A DNA stretch of 64,000 nucleotides, taken from contig NZ_CP117416.1 in NCBI RefSeq assembly GCF_028606985.1, positions 499,501 to 563,500 on the forward strand, in the 5' to 3' direction. The notes under the pieces were generated by a model, which had not been told where the DNA came from, made no database searches, and saw nothing but the letters and a program-made list of their open reading frames with translations. The translations under genes and the position numbers were made by a program. Positions 7,321 to 15,367 of this stretch are shown here, in pieces (the stretch's first letter is position 1; the number at the start of each line of letters is the position of its first letter). Origin of the DNA: Paenibacillus kyungheensis. GTDB lineage: Bacteria; Bacillota; Bacilli; Paenibacillales; Paenibacillaceae.

Positions 7321-9999
7321 TTAAGGAATTAGTTTTGTTTTTTTCGCTTTTTCTGCCATTTTTTCAGTTAGTGGTCCTAGTGGTTTTTTGAATACAACTG
7401 CAAATAGCATAAACAATATCATAAATCCGATCAGATACAGTACATCTCGATACACTGTCTCCATTAGCATCCCGCCGACTGCTTCACGTAGCACTTCTAC
7501 AGCGTAGGTGAATGGGAACCATGGATGTAATGCTTGGAAAAAAGTACCGGTCATACTGACAGGGAATGTACCACCTGAACTTGAAAATTGAAGCACAAGC
7601 AAAATGATTGCCAGTCCTTTACCGATATTGCCGAATACTGATACGAGTGTATAGGTTAGTGTTACAAAAACCATACTGATCAATATACTTAATCCGACAA
7701 ACCAGACTTTATCGACGACATATGCACCTAATATAAAGATATCTCCAAGCGAAATAATAAGCGCTTGTACCATACCGATCGTCATAAAGGTAAACATTCG
7801 ACCAAAATAAATCTGATACGGACGGTAACGTTTTTCTATATCTTCGACTTCTACTTTGAACATAGATACTAATAACATTGCGCCTACCCAGATCGAGAGG
7901 GTAGTGTAAAATGGCGACATCGCTGAACCATAGTTAGGAATCGGATAGGTGCGATTTTCTTCTAGCTGTACTGGACTTGATAAAAAGTCACTTTCTTGCT
8001 GAATATCTCCTTTTAACCATTTGATAATTTGGGACAGCTCGCTATCACTATTTTTGAGCAGTCTGACTTTATTGGCTGCACTATGCACCGATTTTTCAAG
8101 TCCCGGTAGATCATCACGTATAAAATCGCCTACTTTATGCACCGCATTTTCGGCTTCTGGTAATTTATTTTGGATCAAATCAGTGATTTTATCTAACTCT
8201 TTTTCTGCTTTGGGTAGATCGTTACGTACAAAATCGGCGGCATCATGAACTTTTGTTTCAATACCGGGCAGATCGTTATTTACAAAGTCAGCCGCATTAT
8301 TAATAAGCTTGGTGAACTTGGCCATTTTGCTTTGTAATAATTGATTAGCCTCATGTAATTTTTTCTCGATATTCGGAAGATCAGTCTGCAATTGCTTCAA
8401 TTCTTCTTGCCCGAACTGTACTCCGCTCTGAGCATCATTTAGCACCGCTTCAACATCGGGTAACTTTTGCTGAGCCGTCTGCAACACACTTGCTGCATCT
8501 TTGGCTACGGTTCTAAGATTGTCCAGCCCTTGATTAATATCAGGTACGATCTGACTATCATAGATTGAGATGATATCCCCTAATGTATCGCTAGCATCCG
8601 TAGACAATTGACGAAGATTGTTCAAAATATCTTCAGCAGGTTGTTGACCATTGGTGATCGCTTGCTGAATACTGCGTACCAGTTCCAATTGACGTTCAAA
8701 TTTATCGTGAACGGTATTCAATCGACTGATGGTATTGTCGAGTGGATGATTAGGCAATACATTATTAAGACGCGTTAATAGATCGGTAGTGCGCTCGATA
8801 ATACCGACAGCACGAGATAAGCGTGTATCTAGAAATGAGAGAGCATCCAGAGCCGCTTGCGGATCAATATCTGCGCCTTGAATTGCATCGACTAATTGAG
8901 TAGTCGCATCGGCTGTTTGTTGTAACAGAACTAAATTTTGACGAATAATCGGTGCCACTGAATCAAAAGCACCATCATTTTCATCTAAAAAAGTATTAAC
9001 TCGATTGGTAAAATCAGCGCTGATATCTGTAATTTCTTTTACTTTTGGCAATGCGTCTTGAGCAGCTGTAATAATACCGGATAATTTGTCAGCATCCTCA
9101 ATCGCTTGGTTGAGTGCATCTTCTACTTTGTAAAAGTTTTTATCAAGTTCGCTCACTTTATCTGCGGCGGCTTGAATTTCGGGTAGTCGCTTTTGTAACA
9201 ATAAAATCTGATTGCCTGCTTCTTTGATCTTCGGCAGATTATCTTCTACTTTGAGAATCATATTACCGGCGGCTTCGATCTCAGGAATTCGTTTTTGCAA
9301 AGCGACAATTTTTTGCGCTTGGGCATCGATTTGTGGAAGCTTTTTCTCTAGCTCTAAAGCTTTATCTGCAAATTCATCAATCTCTGGTAAGCGTGCTTCT
9401 ACTGTCAAAATTTTATTTTCAATATTGCGAATCGTTGGAAGTTCTTCTTCGAATTTGATTCCAGCGTCTTGCATTTTAGTCAGCACCGCTTCACTGGCGG
9501 TTTCTACAAATTCATCACTGATCTGTTGTGTAATCGTAGTAGCACCTTTGTCTGTAATTTTGGGCGCGACTGCACTGATTTTTTCATTAACAGTATAGAT
9601 AATTTTAGGCTTCACCGGATTCTCGGTTAGAATACTGCCAATTTTTTTGGAAAAGTCAGATGGAATAAGTAGGCTGGCGTAATATTCGCCTGTATCGACA
9701 CCATGTCTAGCGGTATCTTCATCTACAAACGTCCAACCTAATGTCTTGTTCTTTTTCAGATTTTCGAGTACTTGATCACCGACATTAATCTCCTTTCCTT
9801 CAATTGTGGTTCCTTTATCTTGAGAAGTGATGGCAATTTTGATACCTGACGTATTGCTGTACGGGTCCCACATCGCTTTGAGGTTAAACCACGCGTATAC
9901 CGAAGGTAATAACATAATCGCAATGACTAACAAAATACCTGTAGATACACCGAAAATGTTTTTCCAATCACTTTTATAAATATTCCAAATGTTTCTCAT
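7321..9999 (-). CDS. YhgE/Pip family membrane protein
   Basis: This 892-residue protein has the YhgE/Pip layout: a short N-terminal cytoplasmic stretch and a transmembrane helix (about 18-38), a long extracytoplasmic region (about 40-690), and five or six transmembrane helices in the last 200 residues resembling ABC-2 permeases. The family includes the Lactococcus phage infection protein Pip and Bacillus YueB-like phage receptors. Some members are tied to type VII (ESX) secretion. The extracytoplasmic part is mostly coiled coil, with six exact 17-residue repeats starting with LPxI at residues 187-288 and four 18-residue repeats starting with LP at 577-648. The gene stands alone. A weak AGGTGG lies about 13 bases before the ATG. 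The cellular role is unknown: cell-surface scaffold or export component are both possible. Confidence 0.9.
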   Translation of the reverse strand: MRNIWNIYKSDWKNIFGVSTGILLVIAIMLLPSVYAWFNLKAMWDPYSNTSGIKIAITSQDKGTTIEGKEINVGDQVLENLKKNKTLGWTFVDEDTARHGVDTGEYYASLLIPSDFSKKIGSILTENPVKPKIIYTVNEKISAVAPKITDKGATTITQQISDEFVETASEAVLTKMQDAGIKFEEELPTIRNIENKILTVEARLPEIDEFADKALELEKKLPQIDAQAQKIVALQKRIPEIEAAGNMILKVEDNLPKIKEAGNQILLLQKRLPEIQAAADKVSELDKNFYKVEDALNQAIEDADKLSGIITAAQDALPKVKEITDISADFTNRVNTFLDENDGAFDSVAPIIRQNLVLLQQTADATTQLVDAIQGADIDPQAALDALSFLDTRLSRAVGIIERTTDLLTRLNNVLPNHPLDNTISRLNTVHDKFERQLELVRSIQQAITNGQQPAEDILNNLRQLSTDASDTLGDIISIYDSQIVPDINQGLDNLRTVAKDAASVLQTAQQKLPDVEAVLNDAQSGVQFGQEELKQLQTDLPNIEKKLHEANQLLQSKMAKFTKLINNAADFVNNDLPGIETKVHDAADFVRNDLPKAEKELDKITDLIQNKLPEAENAVHKVGDFIRDDLPGLEKSVHSAANKVRLLKNSDSELSQIIKWLKGDIQQESDFLSSPVQLEENRTYPIPNYGSAMSPFYTTLSIWVGAMLLVSMFKVEVEDIEKRYRPYQIYFGRMFTFMTIGMVQALIISLGDIFILGAYVVDKVWFVGLSILISMVFVTLTYTLVSVFGNIGKGLAIILLVLQFSSSGGTFPVSMTGTFFQALHPWFPFTYAVEVLREAVGGMLMETVYRDVLYLIGFMILFMLFAVVFKKPLGPLTEKMAEKAKKTKLIP

Positions 10000-10362
10000 A
10001 ACTTCGTTATACCACCTAATCGCCTATAATAAATTCAATACTTCATACTATCATTTAACCTCTAACTCCTTACACTACCCTAACGATTCAGAAGTAAAAG
10101 GTCAGGTTAAATACAACGTAGGATAGCTTATATATCAATCCTTCAACAGGTTGTATGCCTTGAGTATGGATAATAAACGCTATAGGCTCAACAAGCAAGT
10201 GAATATTATCTTTTTATTTAGGTAGGCTATCTATTTATTTTATTGTACCACAATTTTCATATGGATGTGCTTTGAGTCAAATAAGTCAGTATCAATATGT
10301 GATGGGCAGATCTATACCTATCAATGTTGATCCAACCCAAAATGATAAAGGAGCGAATAACA
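10000..10362. other. Divergent intergenic region, yhgE-like gene and csbD
   Basis: This 363-base stretch separates two divergent genes. I see the ribosome binding sites at both ends but no repeat, no RNA-like structure and no sigma-B promoter that I would defend. Confidence 0.5.
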
Positions 10363-10590
10363 ATGAATGATGATATTATCAAAGGTAAATGGACGCAATT
10401 TAAAGGTGAAGCGAAAAAACAGTGGGGTAAATTGACGGATGACGATCTAGATGTGATCAACGGTGAAAAAGAGAAGTTTATCGGAAAATTGCAAGAACGT
10501 TACGGTCATAGTAAAGAAGCAGCTGAAGAAGAGTACAATACGTGGAGCAAACGTCATTACGAAAATGATGCTAATAACACGTTGTTATAA
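10363..10590 (+). CDS. CsbD-family stress protein
   Basis: The ATG at 10363 follows AAAGGAG by nine bases and gives a 75-residue hydrophilic protein. It has the CsbD signature at its N-terminus (IKGKWTQFKGEAKKQWGKLTD), followed by DDLDVINGEKEKFIGKLQERYG, as in the small CsbD/YjbJ proteins. In Bacillus subtilis csbD belongs to the general stress (SigB) response, and its biochemical role is unknown. It is monocistronic with a strong terminator about 105 bases downstream. An ATG 39 bases further upstream lacks a binding site. Confidence 0.9.
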   Translation: MNDDIIKGKWTQFKGEAKKQWGKLTDDDLDVINGEKEKFIGKLQERYGHSKEAAEEEYNTWSKRHYENDANNTLL

Positions 10591-10693
10591 GCTGTACATT
10601 TATAATTTTGCAATTTAGACTTGCCAGAATGGTCAAAGTATCGTAGAATTGGTCTTGCATGTGACTAACAACGACATAGATGGCACATAACAT

Positions 10694-10741
10694 AAAGGGC
10701 GATTGTAATATCCTTAATCGGGGATATCACAATCGCCTTAT
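10694..10741 (+). terminator. Strong hairpin downstream of csbD
   Basis: GGCGATTGTAATATCC pairs with GGATATCACAATCGCC (one mismatch). It is flanked by short A and T tracts and could act in both directions. Confidence 0.7.
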
Positions 10742-10756
10742 TCATTTGTAATGGGG

Positions 10757-10940
10757 AAAATGATTGGAATGCTGCGGGCGCGTGGTGAGGCGCTGCGAGA
10801 AGGGGATCTTCTTGGCGTCGCTGGTGAACGATGATCCCTTGAATAACCGCTATGCGGTGGGGATCACCGTTCAAAGGCAACTTTCAGAAGATTCCCCTTC
10901 TCTTCGCTCACTACGTGCTGGAGCATATAGTAATGATTTT
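10757..10940. repeat. Fold-back intergenic element, copy 1
   Basis: About 184 bases form one long imperfect inverted repeat. The outer ends are AAAATGATT (10757) and AATGATTTT (10940). The middle arms are GAGAAGGGGATCTTCT and its partner AGAAGATTCCCCTTCTC. The inner arms are GAACGATGATCCC and GGGATCACCGTTC, and at the centre lies the ACCGCTATGCGGT hairpin next to GAATA. A second element with the same layout and core lies at 49614-49821. Open reading frames crossing this stretch are by-products of the palindrome. Confidence 0.8.
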
Positions 10941-11197
10941 CTTGCGGCTCTGCCGCTGTGGGAGTGGCAGGGTAGGTCAAGGAATGAGTTTGGTAAGAGG
11001 TATAGAACAATATATAAGAGATATGAATTTGTAGAGAGATAAATATTTAAAAAGATATTAGGATATAGTCTGTGTAATAGAAAGAGTTATAATTTATGTA
11101 CGGATAGAATGAAGGGATGGTTTACTTTTAAGTAGGAATAAAATTAAGATATATTACATGTGAAAATATTACGTATAAAATACTACATATGAAAAGT
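10941..11197. other. AT-rich intergenic stretch
   Basis: Between the fold-back element and the next terminator I see no gene with a ribosome binding site, no repeat and no conserved structure. Confidence 0.5.
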
Positions 11198-11248
11198 AAA
11201 AAGCTGATGACAAAGGGGGAGAATGGACCGCTTTGCATCAGCTTTTTT
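11198..11248 (-). terminator. Terminator of the nitrilase-GNAT operon
   Basis: AAAAAGCTGATG, a bulged A and CAAAG pair with CTTTG and CATCAGCTTTTTT. The flanking A and T tracts make it functional in either direction. It lies 19 bases after the stop codon of the last minus-strand gene. Confidence 0.88.
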
Positions 11249-11266
11249 ATATTGTTATAAATAGAT

Positions 11267-11950
11267 TTAGAGTGGGAGTAGGGCAACTTGGGAGCGTTGA
11301 CCGACTTGGGTGACCATTTGTTCCCATGCTTCTGGTTTTTGAGCGAGAACGGCGTAATAGCGACGTAGGAACTTTTCGATTAGTGATCCAGGTAGAGATG
11401 TAGTCGTTGGATCATAGGCTAGAAAGCAGAAATCGAGTTCAGATACAGTTTCGCCATCGTTGTTCCATGATGGGTGAATATAAGGGAAGTCTAATTTACG
11501 ATAACCCAGATGAGACAGAACTTCACGACGGACAAAAGGGTCCATCGGTTTGATACCACCAAATTCATGATGTTCGATACGGTAAGGATCGTAGATTTCA
11601 GCGAACATCCCGAATAATTCTTTGCCTGCTTCGCTAGCGACTTGTTGTAGATCAGCTTGACGTTGATTAGCTAGAAAAGCTCCGATTCCTAATCCCGGTT
11701 CACCGATAATCGTAAAGTCAGTCATTGCCACGTTATCATCTTCGTAATAACGGTACTCGGTAGCTCCTACGACTTTGCCTTCATGTACAGCTACAAAAAC
11801 ACGAATACCCGGATCTTCTAACGGTTCTTTCCATAGATCAAACGATAATACTTCTTCTGCCGGGAAAATACGTCCCATCAAACCATGCATATCTGCAAAT
11901 AAAGGATCTTCAATATTCGTAATACGTACAAATTCCATCAGTATAGTCAT
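11267..11950 (-). CDS. GNAT-family acetyltransferase, last gene of the operon
   Basis: This 227-residue protein has a GNAT-like core: a strand pair FVAVHEGKVVGATEYRYYED, then IIGEPGLGIGAFLANQRQ, which takes the place of the acetyl-CoA-binding loop. The canonical Q/RxxGxG/A motif is not clean, so the family call is weaker than for the gene upstream. The start overlaps the stop of that gene by four bases (ATGA), which implies translational coupling. GAAAGG lies directly before the start, so an internal ATG 12 bases downstream (MEFVRI) is an alternative. The substrate is unknown. Linkage to a nitrilase-family amidase suggests small amino compounds. Confidence 0.7.
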   Translation of the reverse strand: MTILMEFVRITNIEDPLFADMHGLMGRIFPAEEVLSFDLWKEPLEDPGIRVFVAVHEGKVVGATEYRYYEDDNVAMTDFTIIGEPGLGIGAFLANQRQADLQQVASEAGKELFGMFAEIYDPYRIEHHEFGGIKPMDPFVRREVLSHLGYRKLDFPYIHPSWNNDGETVSELDFCFLAYDPTTTSLPGSLIEKFLRRYYAVLAQKPEAWEQMVTQVGQRSQVALLPL

Positions 11951-12657
11951 CCTTTCAAGTTACGTGTAATTAGGAGCGGATTCTGCCATTCCATCAACAC
12001 AGCATAATGGAGTGATTCTTCATCGTCTAAATAATGTTCGATAATCGTGAGCGGTGTTCGTCCACAGCGGAGTAGAAATGATATTACAGGATCATACAAT
12101 GTTCCTTGCGTGATCGCTTCTACATACTGCTGTGGTGTATAGTCCTGAGCGACCTGATGATACCCGGGCATACGACCTGCACCCAGTAATCGTGTAAGTC
12201 CCATCGCCGTGACGACTTCATACATGGACTGCATGAGTAATTTACCAAGCCCCCATTGCCGATAATGAGGATGTACACATAAATCGGCAACATACAATGT
12301 ATCTCCTGTCGGTTGATGATTGCGAATATACCCGTTGTCTGTGACTTCTTCCCAGGTGTGCTGTGGATGATTAGGGTCGAAATCAATCAATAATGAAGTC
12401 ATTGAACCTGCTAGCACACCATCAATTTCAATACAAAGTGCACCTTGAGGAAAGCGTGTTATATGTTCATGCAGTTGCTCGGTATTCCACCATAGCTCGG
12501 AAGGATATGGTGGTGGAAAAGCAGCACGCTGAATCTCTATTAAATGTTCAAAATCTTTTTGTGTATATGACCGGACAATAGCAGGATATGGGGTGCGGTT
12601 ATGGAATACATAACATGATTTATAATATGATGGAAGAGTACCTTCATTCATCGTCAT
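11947..12657 (-). CDS. GNAT-family N-acetyltransferase
   Basis: This 236-residue protein has a clear GNAT signature. LYVADLCVHPHYRQWGLGKLLM contains the beta-4 strand and the acetyl-CoA pyrophosphate-binding R-x-x-G-x-G/L loop (YRQWGLGK). The N-terminus carries a predicted acceptor-site region (AAFPPPYPSELWW). It begins three bases after the nitrilase stop, without an obvious ribosome binding site, and ends in an ATGA overlap with the next acetyltransferase. The three genes are therefore read as one operon. Bacillus YhcX fuses a GNAT domain to a nitrilase domain. Here the two activities are separate neighbouring genes. The substrate is not known. Confidence 0.85.
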   Translation of the reverse strand: MTMNEGTLPSYYKSCYVFHNRTPYPAIVRSYTQKDFEHLIEIQRAAFPPPYPSELWWNTEQLHEHITRFPQGALCIEIDGVLAGSMTSLLIDFDPNHPQHTWEEVTDNGYIRNHQPTGDTLYVADLCVHPHYRQWGLGKLLMQSMYEVVTAMGLTRLLGAGRMPGYHQVAQDYTPQQYVEAITQGTLYDPVISFLLRCGRTPLTIIEHYLDDEESLHYAVLMEWQNPLLITRNLKG

Positions 12658-12660
12658 ATA

Positions 12661-13518
12661 TTAAGACCAATCGGTATACAAATCTGTACGCCGATCACGC
12701 CATGTAGTGACAGAGCCTTTTTCACGTACTTGATATAACAGCTCCAGATCAAGGTCAGCAGTCACGATCATATCATCATTGATCTCGCCTTCCACCAGAA
12801 TACCACGTGGTGGAAAAGGAACATCATTCGGCGTAATTACAGCCGCTTGTCCGAAGTTGCCACGCATAAAGTCTACTGTTGGCAAAGAACCGACTGTACC
12901 CGTTGTAACTACATAGACTTGATTCTCGACAGCACGAGCATGACTGGTGTAACGAACACGATGGAAGCCATGACGATCATCGGTACAAGATGGGCAGAAA
13001 ATCACATCTGCACCTTTTGCTTTTGCCATACGCACAATTTCAGGGAATTCAATATCATAACAGGTTAACAGAGCAATCGTTCCTTTATCTGTTTCAAATA
13101 CAGTTAAGCCATCGCCTGCTGACATATTCCATTCTGTCACTTCGGTTGGCGTAATATGAAGTTTGGGTTGTACAGCGACCCGTCCATCTGGATAAAATAA
13201 ATGAGCTGTATTGTATAATTTCCCTGCTTTTTCGATCACATGGGTTCCACCGATAATATGAGTACCTGTTTCCTGAGCCAGTTGTTGAAATAATTGCACA
13301 TAAGCTTCAGTAAAATCAGGCAATCTCTCAATACCTAGTGCTTGTCCATGTTCATCACCAATCGATAATAATTGAGTGGTAAAAAATTCAGGAAAAAGAA
13401 TAAAGTCTACTTCAAATTCTTGCGCAGTCTTCACATAATGAGTGACTTGAGCAGCAAATTCTTCAAAAGAAGATATGGTGTGAAGGCGATATTGTACCGC
13501 CGATACGCGAAATTTCAT
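12661..13518 (-). CDS. Carbon-nitrogen hydrolase (nitrilase superfamily)
   Basis: The 285-residue protein spans a complete CN-hydrolase domain. The catalytic triad is visible as Glu in ILFPEFFT (about residue 43), Lys in QPKLHITPTE and Cys in LLTCYDIEFPE. It is the first gene of a three-gene minus-strand operon with two GNAT acetyltransferases. AGGAGG lies 12 bases before the ATG. Members of this branch hydrolyse amides such as deaminated glutathione, omega-amides or N-carbamoyl amines, and I cannot choose between them from sequence. Confidence 0.92.
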   Translation of the reverse strand: MKFRVSAVQYRLHTISSFEEFAAQVTHYVKTAQEFEVDFILFPEFFTTQLLSIGDEHGQALGIERLPDFTEAYVQLFQQLAQETGTHIIGGTHVIEKAGKLYNTAHLFYPDGRVAVQPKLHITPTEVTEWNMSAGDGLTVFETDKGTIALLTCYDIEFPEIVRMAKAKGADVIFCPSCTDDRHGFHRVRYTSHARAVENQVYVVTTGTVGSLPTVDFMRGNFGQAAVITPNDVPFPPRGILVEGEINDDMIVTADLDLELLYQVREKGSVTTWRDRRTDLYTDWS

Positions 13519-13674
13519 AGCGAATAAAAACCTCCTGATATTGAGATATATCCATCATAACAGAATTGAGAAAGGTTATAAAAGAGGAATAAACGAAGTA
13601 CCTATGCTACAATTTAAATTGGAATATGTGATATATGTTTTACTTTATTTTACATTAAAAGCAGGAGTGATCAT

Positions 13675-15087
13675 ATGGGGTTCATAAAGAATTTCCTGAT
13701 GAATGCGGGGATGATGGTCACCATTGCATATGTGGCAAATATTATTTATAAATATGCACTTATCCGTTTTTCGGCACGTATCAAATATGTGAGTTCGATC
13801 TTTTTATTAATTTTTGCTGGTTGGGCAAGTTGCTTTTTTGGCTTTCGATTAAGTGAAAACGTTATTTTTGATCTTCGTTTTCTACCTCTGATTGTTGCGG
13901 CGGCTGTCTATTCTAGACCTATTGTGATCATGTTAGTCGGTGTCGGTATTGGATTAACCCGTTTAACGTTTGGCATCGATATGGCGGCATTTGTAGGCGT
14001 ATTGAATCTATCTATTCTGGGAGCTGTTTGTGCGGTTCTGAATATCTGGATGCGCAATAGTACAGTCAAACTTCATATCAAAGCGATTATAACAGTGCTT
14101 GTCGTCAATATAATCAATACGTTTGATATTGCTGTACTGGGTGTTGTGCCGATACGTATCTATGTATTCGAAATTATGCCGTTTACCTTACCAATGTCTA
14201 TCTTAATGAGCGGTGTATTTGTTTTTATTTTGCGTGATTTTCATACGGAACGACAACGAATGTTACAACTTGAACATGCCAATGAATTGCTGTATCAACA
14301 GACCGAGGAACTGCAACAGACTCAATTTGTGTTAGAAGAACGAGCAAAGCAATTGTTGTTAGTATCTCAATACAAATCTGAATTTTTGGCAAATATGTCT
14401 CATGAATTACGGACACCGCTCAATAGCATTATTAATCTGGCACAGATGATGGCTGACAAAGAAGATCAACGTACAGAAGAAGAAACGGTTCTGTACAGCC
14501 AGATGATCTATCAATCCGGCTTAGACTTGCTGGAATTGATCAATGATGTGCTCGATCTATCCAAAGTAGAAGCCGGTAAACTTGAAATTACGTATGAAGA
14601 AGTACGATTGTGGGAATTAGTAGAAGTATTGCGTATGCATTTTGAAATTACTGCTCAGAAAAAAGGCATTACATTTGCCACTGTACAAGATTCTCATGTT
14701 CCAGAAACGATTTTTTCAGATGCTCAGCGAATCCAACAGATTTTACGTAATCTGCTGACCAATGCTTTTAAATTTACTCAAAAAGGCAGTGTCACTATGC
14801 GTATACACAAACATTGGAATAGTGAAGATCAGAGTGAATGGATCGTATTCTCTGTTCAGGATACAGGGATAGGCATTGCTTCTTCTCAACATCAAGTGAT
14901 TTTTGAAGCTTTTGAACAAGCGGATAGTTCGATTACTCGTCGTTATGGAGGTACAGGTCTAGGATTGTCGATCAGTCGCGATCTAGCCACGATGTTAGGC
15001 GGATATCTGGGTATGGAGAGCCGAGAGCATGAAGGCAGTATATTTTCACTGTATCTTCCACTGCTACAACCTCCATCTGTAGAATAA
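13675..15087 (+). CDS. Membrane sensor histidine kinase (5TM-LYT type)
   Basis: This 470-residue protein starts with five or six hydrophobic helices resembling the 5TMR-LYT sensor module (LysS/LytS type, about 1-185). A coiled-coil linker follows (about 190-230), then a HisKA dimerisation domain with MSHELRTPLNS, whose phospho-acceptor His is near residue 243. The HATPase domain has an N box (ILRNLLTNAFKFT), a G1 box (VQDTGIGIA), an F box (FEAFEQADSS) and a G2 box (YGGTGLGLSI). All kinase motifs are intact. No response regulator gene is adjacent, so it is an orphan kinase. GCAGGAG precedes the ATG. The signal and partner are unknown. Confidence 0.93.
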   Translation: MGFIKNFLMNAGMMVTIAYVANIIYKYALIRFSARIKYVSSIFLLIFAGWASCFFGFRLSENVIFDLRFLPLIVAAAVYSRPIVIMLVGVGIGLTRLTFGIDMAAFVGVLNLSILGAVCAVLNIWMRNSTVKLHIKAIITVLVVNIINTFDIAVLGVVPIRIYVFEIMPFTLPMSILMSGVFVFILRDFHTERQRMLQLEHANELLYQQTEELQQTQFVLEERAKQLLLVSQYKSEFLANMSHELRTPLNSIINLAQMMADKEDQRTEEETVLYSQMIYQSGLDLLELINDVLDLSKVEAGKLEITYEEVRLWELVEVLRMHFEITAQKKGITFATVQDSHVPETIFSDAQRIQQILRNLLTNAFKFTQKGSVTMRIHKHWNSEDQSEWIVFSVQDTGIGIASSQHQVIFEAFEQADSSITRRYGGTGLGLSISRDLATMLGGYLGMESREHEGSIFSLYLPLLQPPSVE

Positions 15088-15106
15088 TCCTGTATACGAT
15101 CTATGT

Positions 15107-15158
15107 ATGAGCATTATAGCTATTCCGCATTGTTATGATGCTCATCAACGATTTTTTT
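15107..15158 (+). terminator. Probable terminator of the histidine kinase gene
   Basis: ATGAGCAT pairs with ATGCTCAT, extended inward with one mismatch. The T-run (TTTTTTT) starts six bases after the stem, so it is less compact than a textbook terminator. Confidence 0.5.
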
Positions 15159-15318
15159 GAAAAGATTAATAATGTTGTAATGCTAGATGAGTACTGCAAT
15201 GAATACGGATACATGTTCCAAAAAAGAGCGCGGTTAACGTTTGGTTATTGTCAGAGAGGGTAAACAAACCTAATTCATTCTAAAGTTTATGTAATCAAAG
15301 TCATCTTTTGTAATGTAC

Positions 15319-15328
15319 AAAGGAGAGG
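15319..15328 (+). promoter_or_regulatory. Strong ribosome binding site without a standard start codon
   Basis: AAAGGAGAGG is the only good ribosome binding site upstream of the MFS gene. At the right distance, in the frame of that gene, stands ATC (15335-15337) followed by AAACGAAGACGT (KRRR). The first standard starts in frame are TTG at 15368 and ATG at 15395, and neither has a binding site. The true start may be the non-canonical AUC. Confidence 0.5.
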
Positions 15329-15367
15329 ATACTTATCAAACGAAGACGTGCTCTTGGACTCAACCGT

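Noticed and set aside
10665-11042. Open frames on both strands across the fold-back element
   Set aside because: They have no ribosome binding site, and their sequence is dictated by the palindrome. The element explains the frames.
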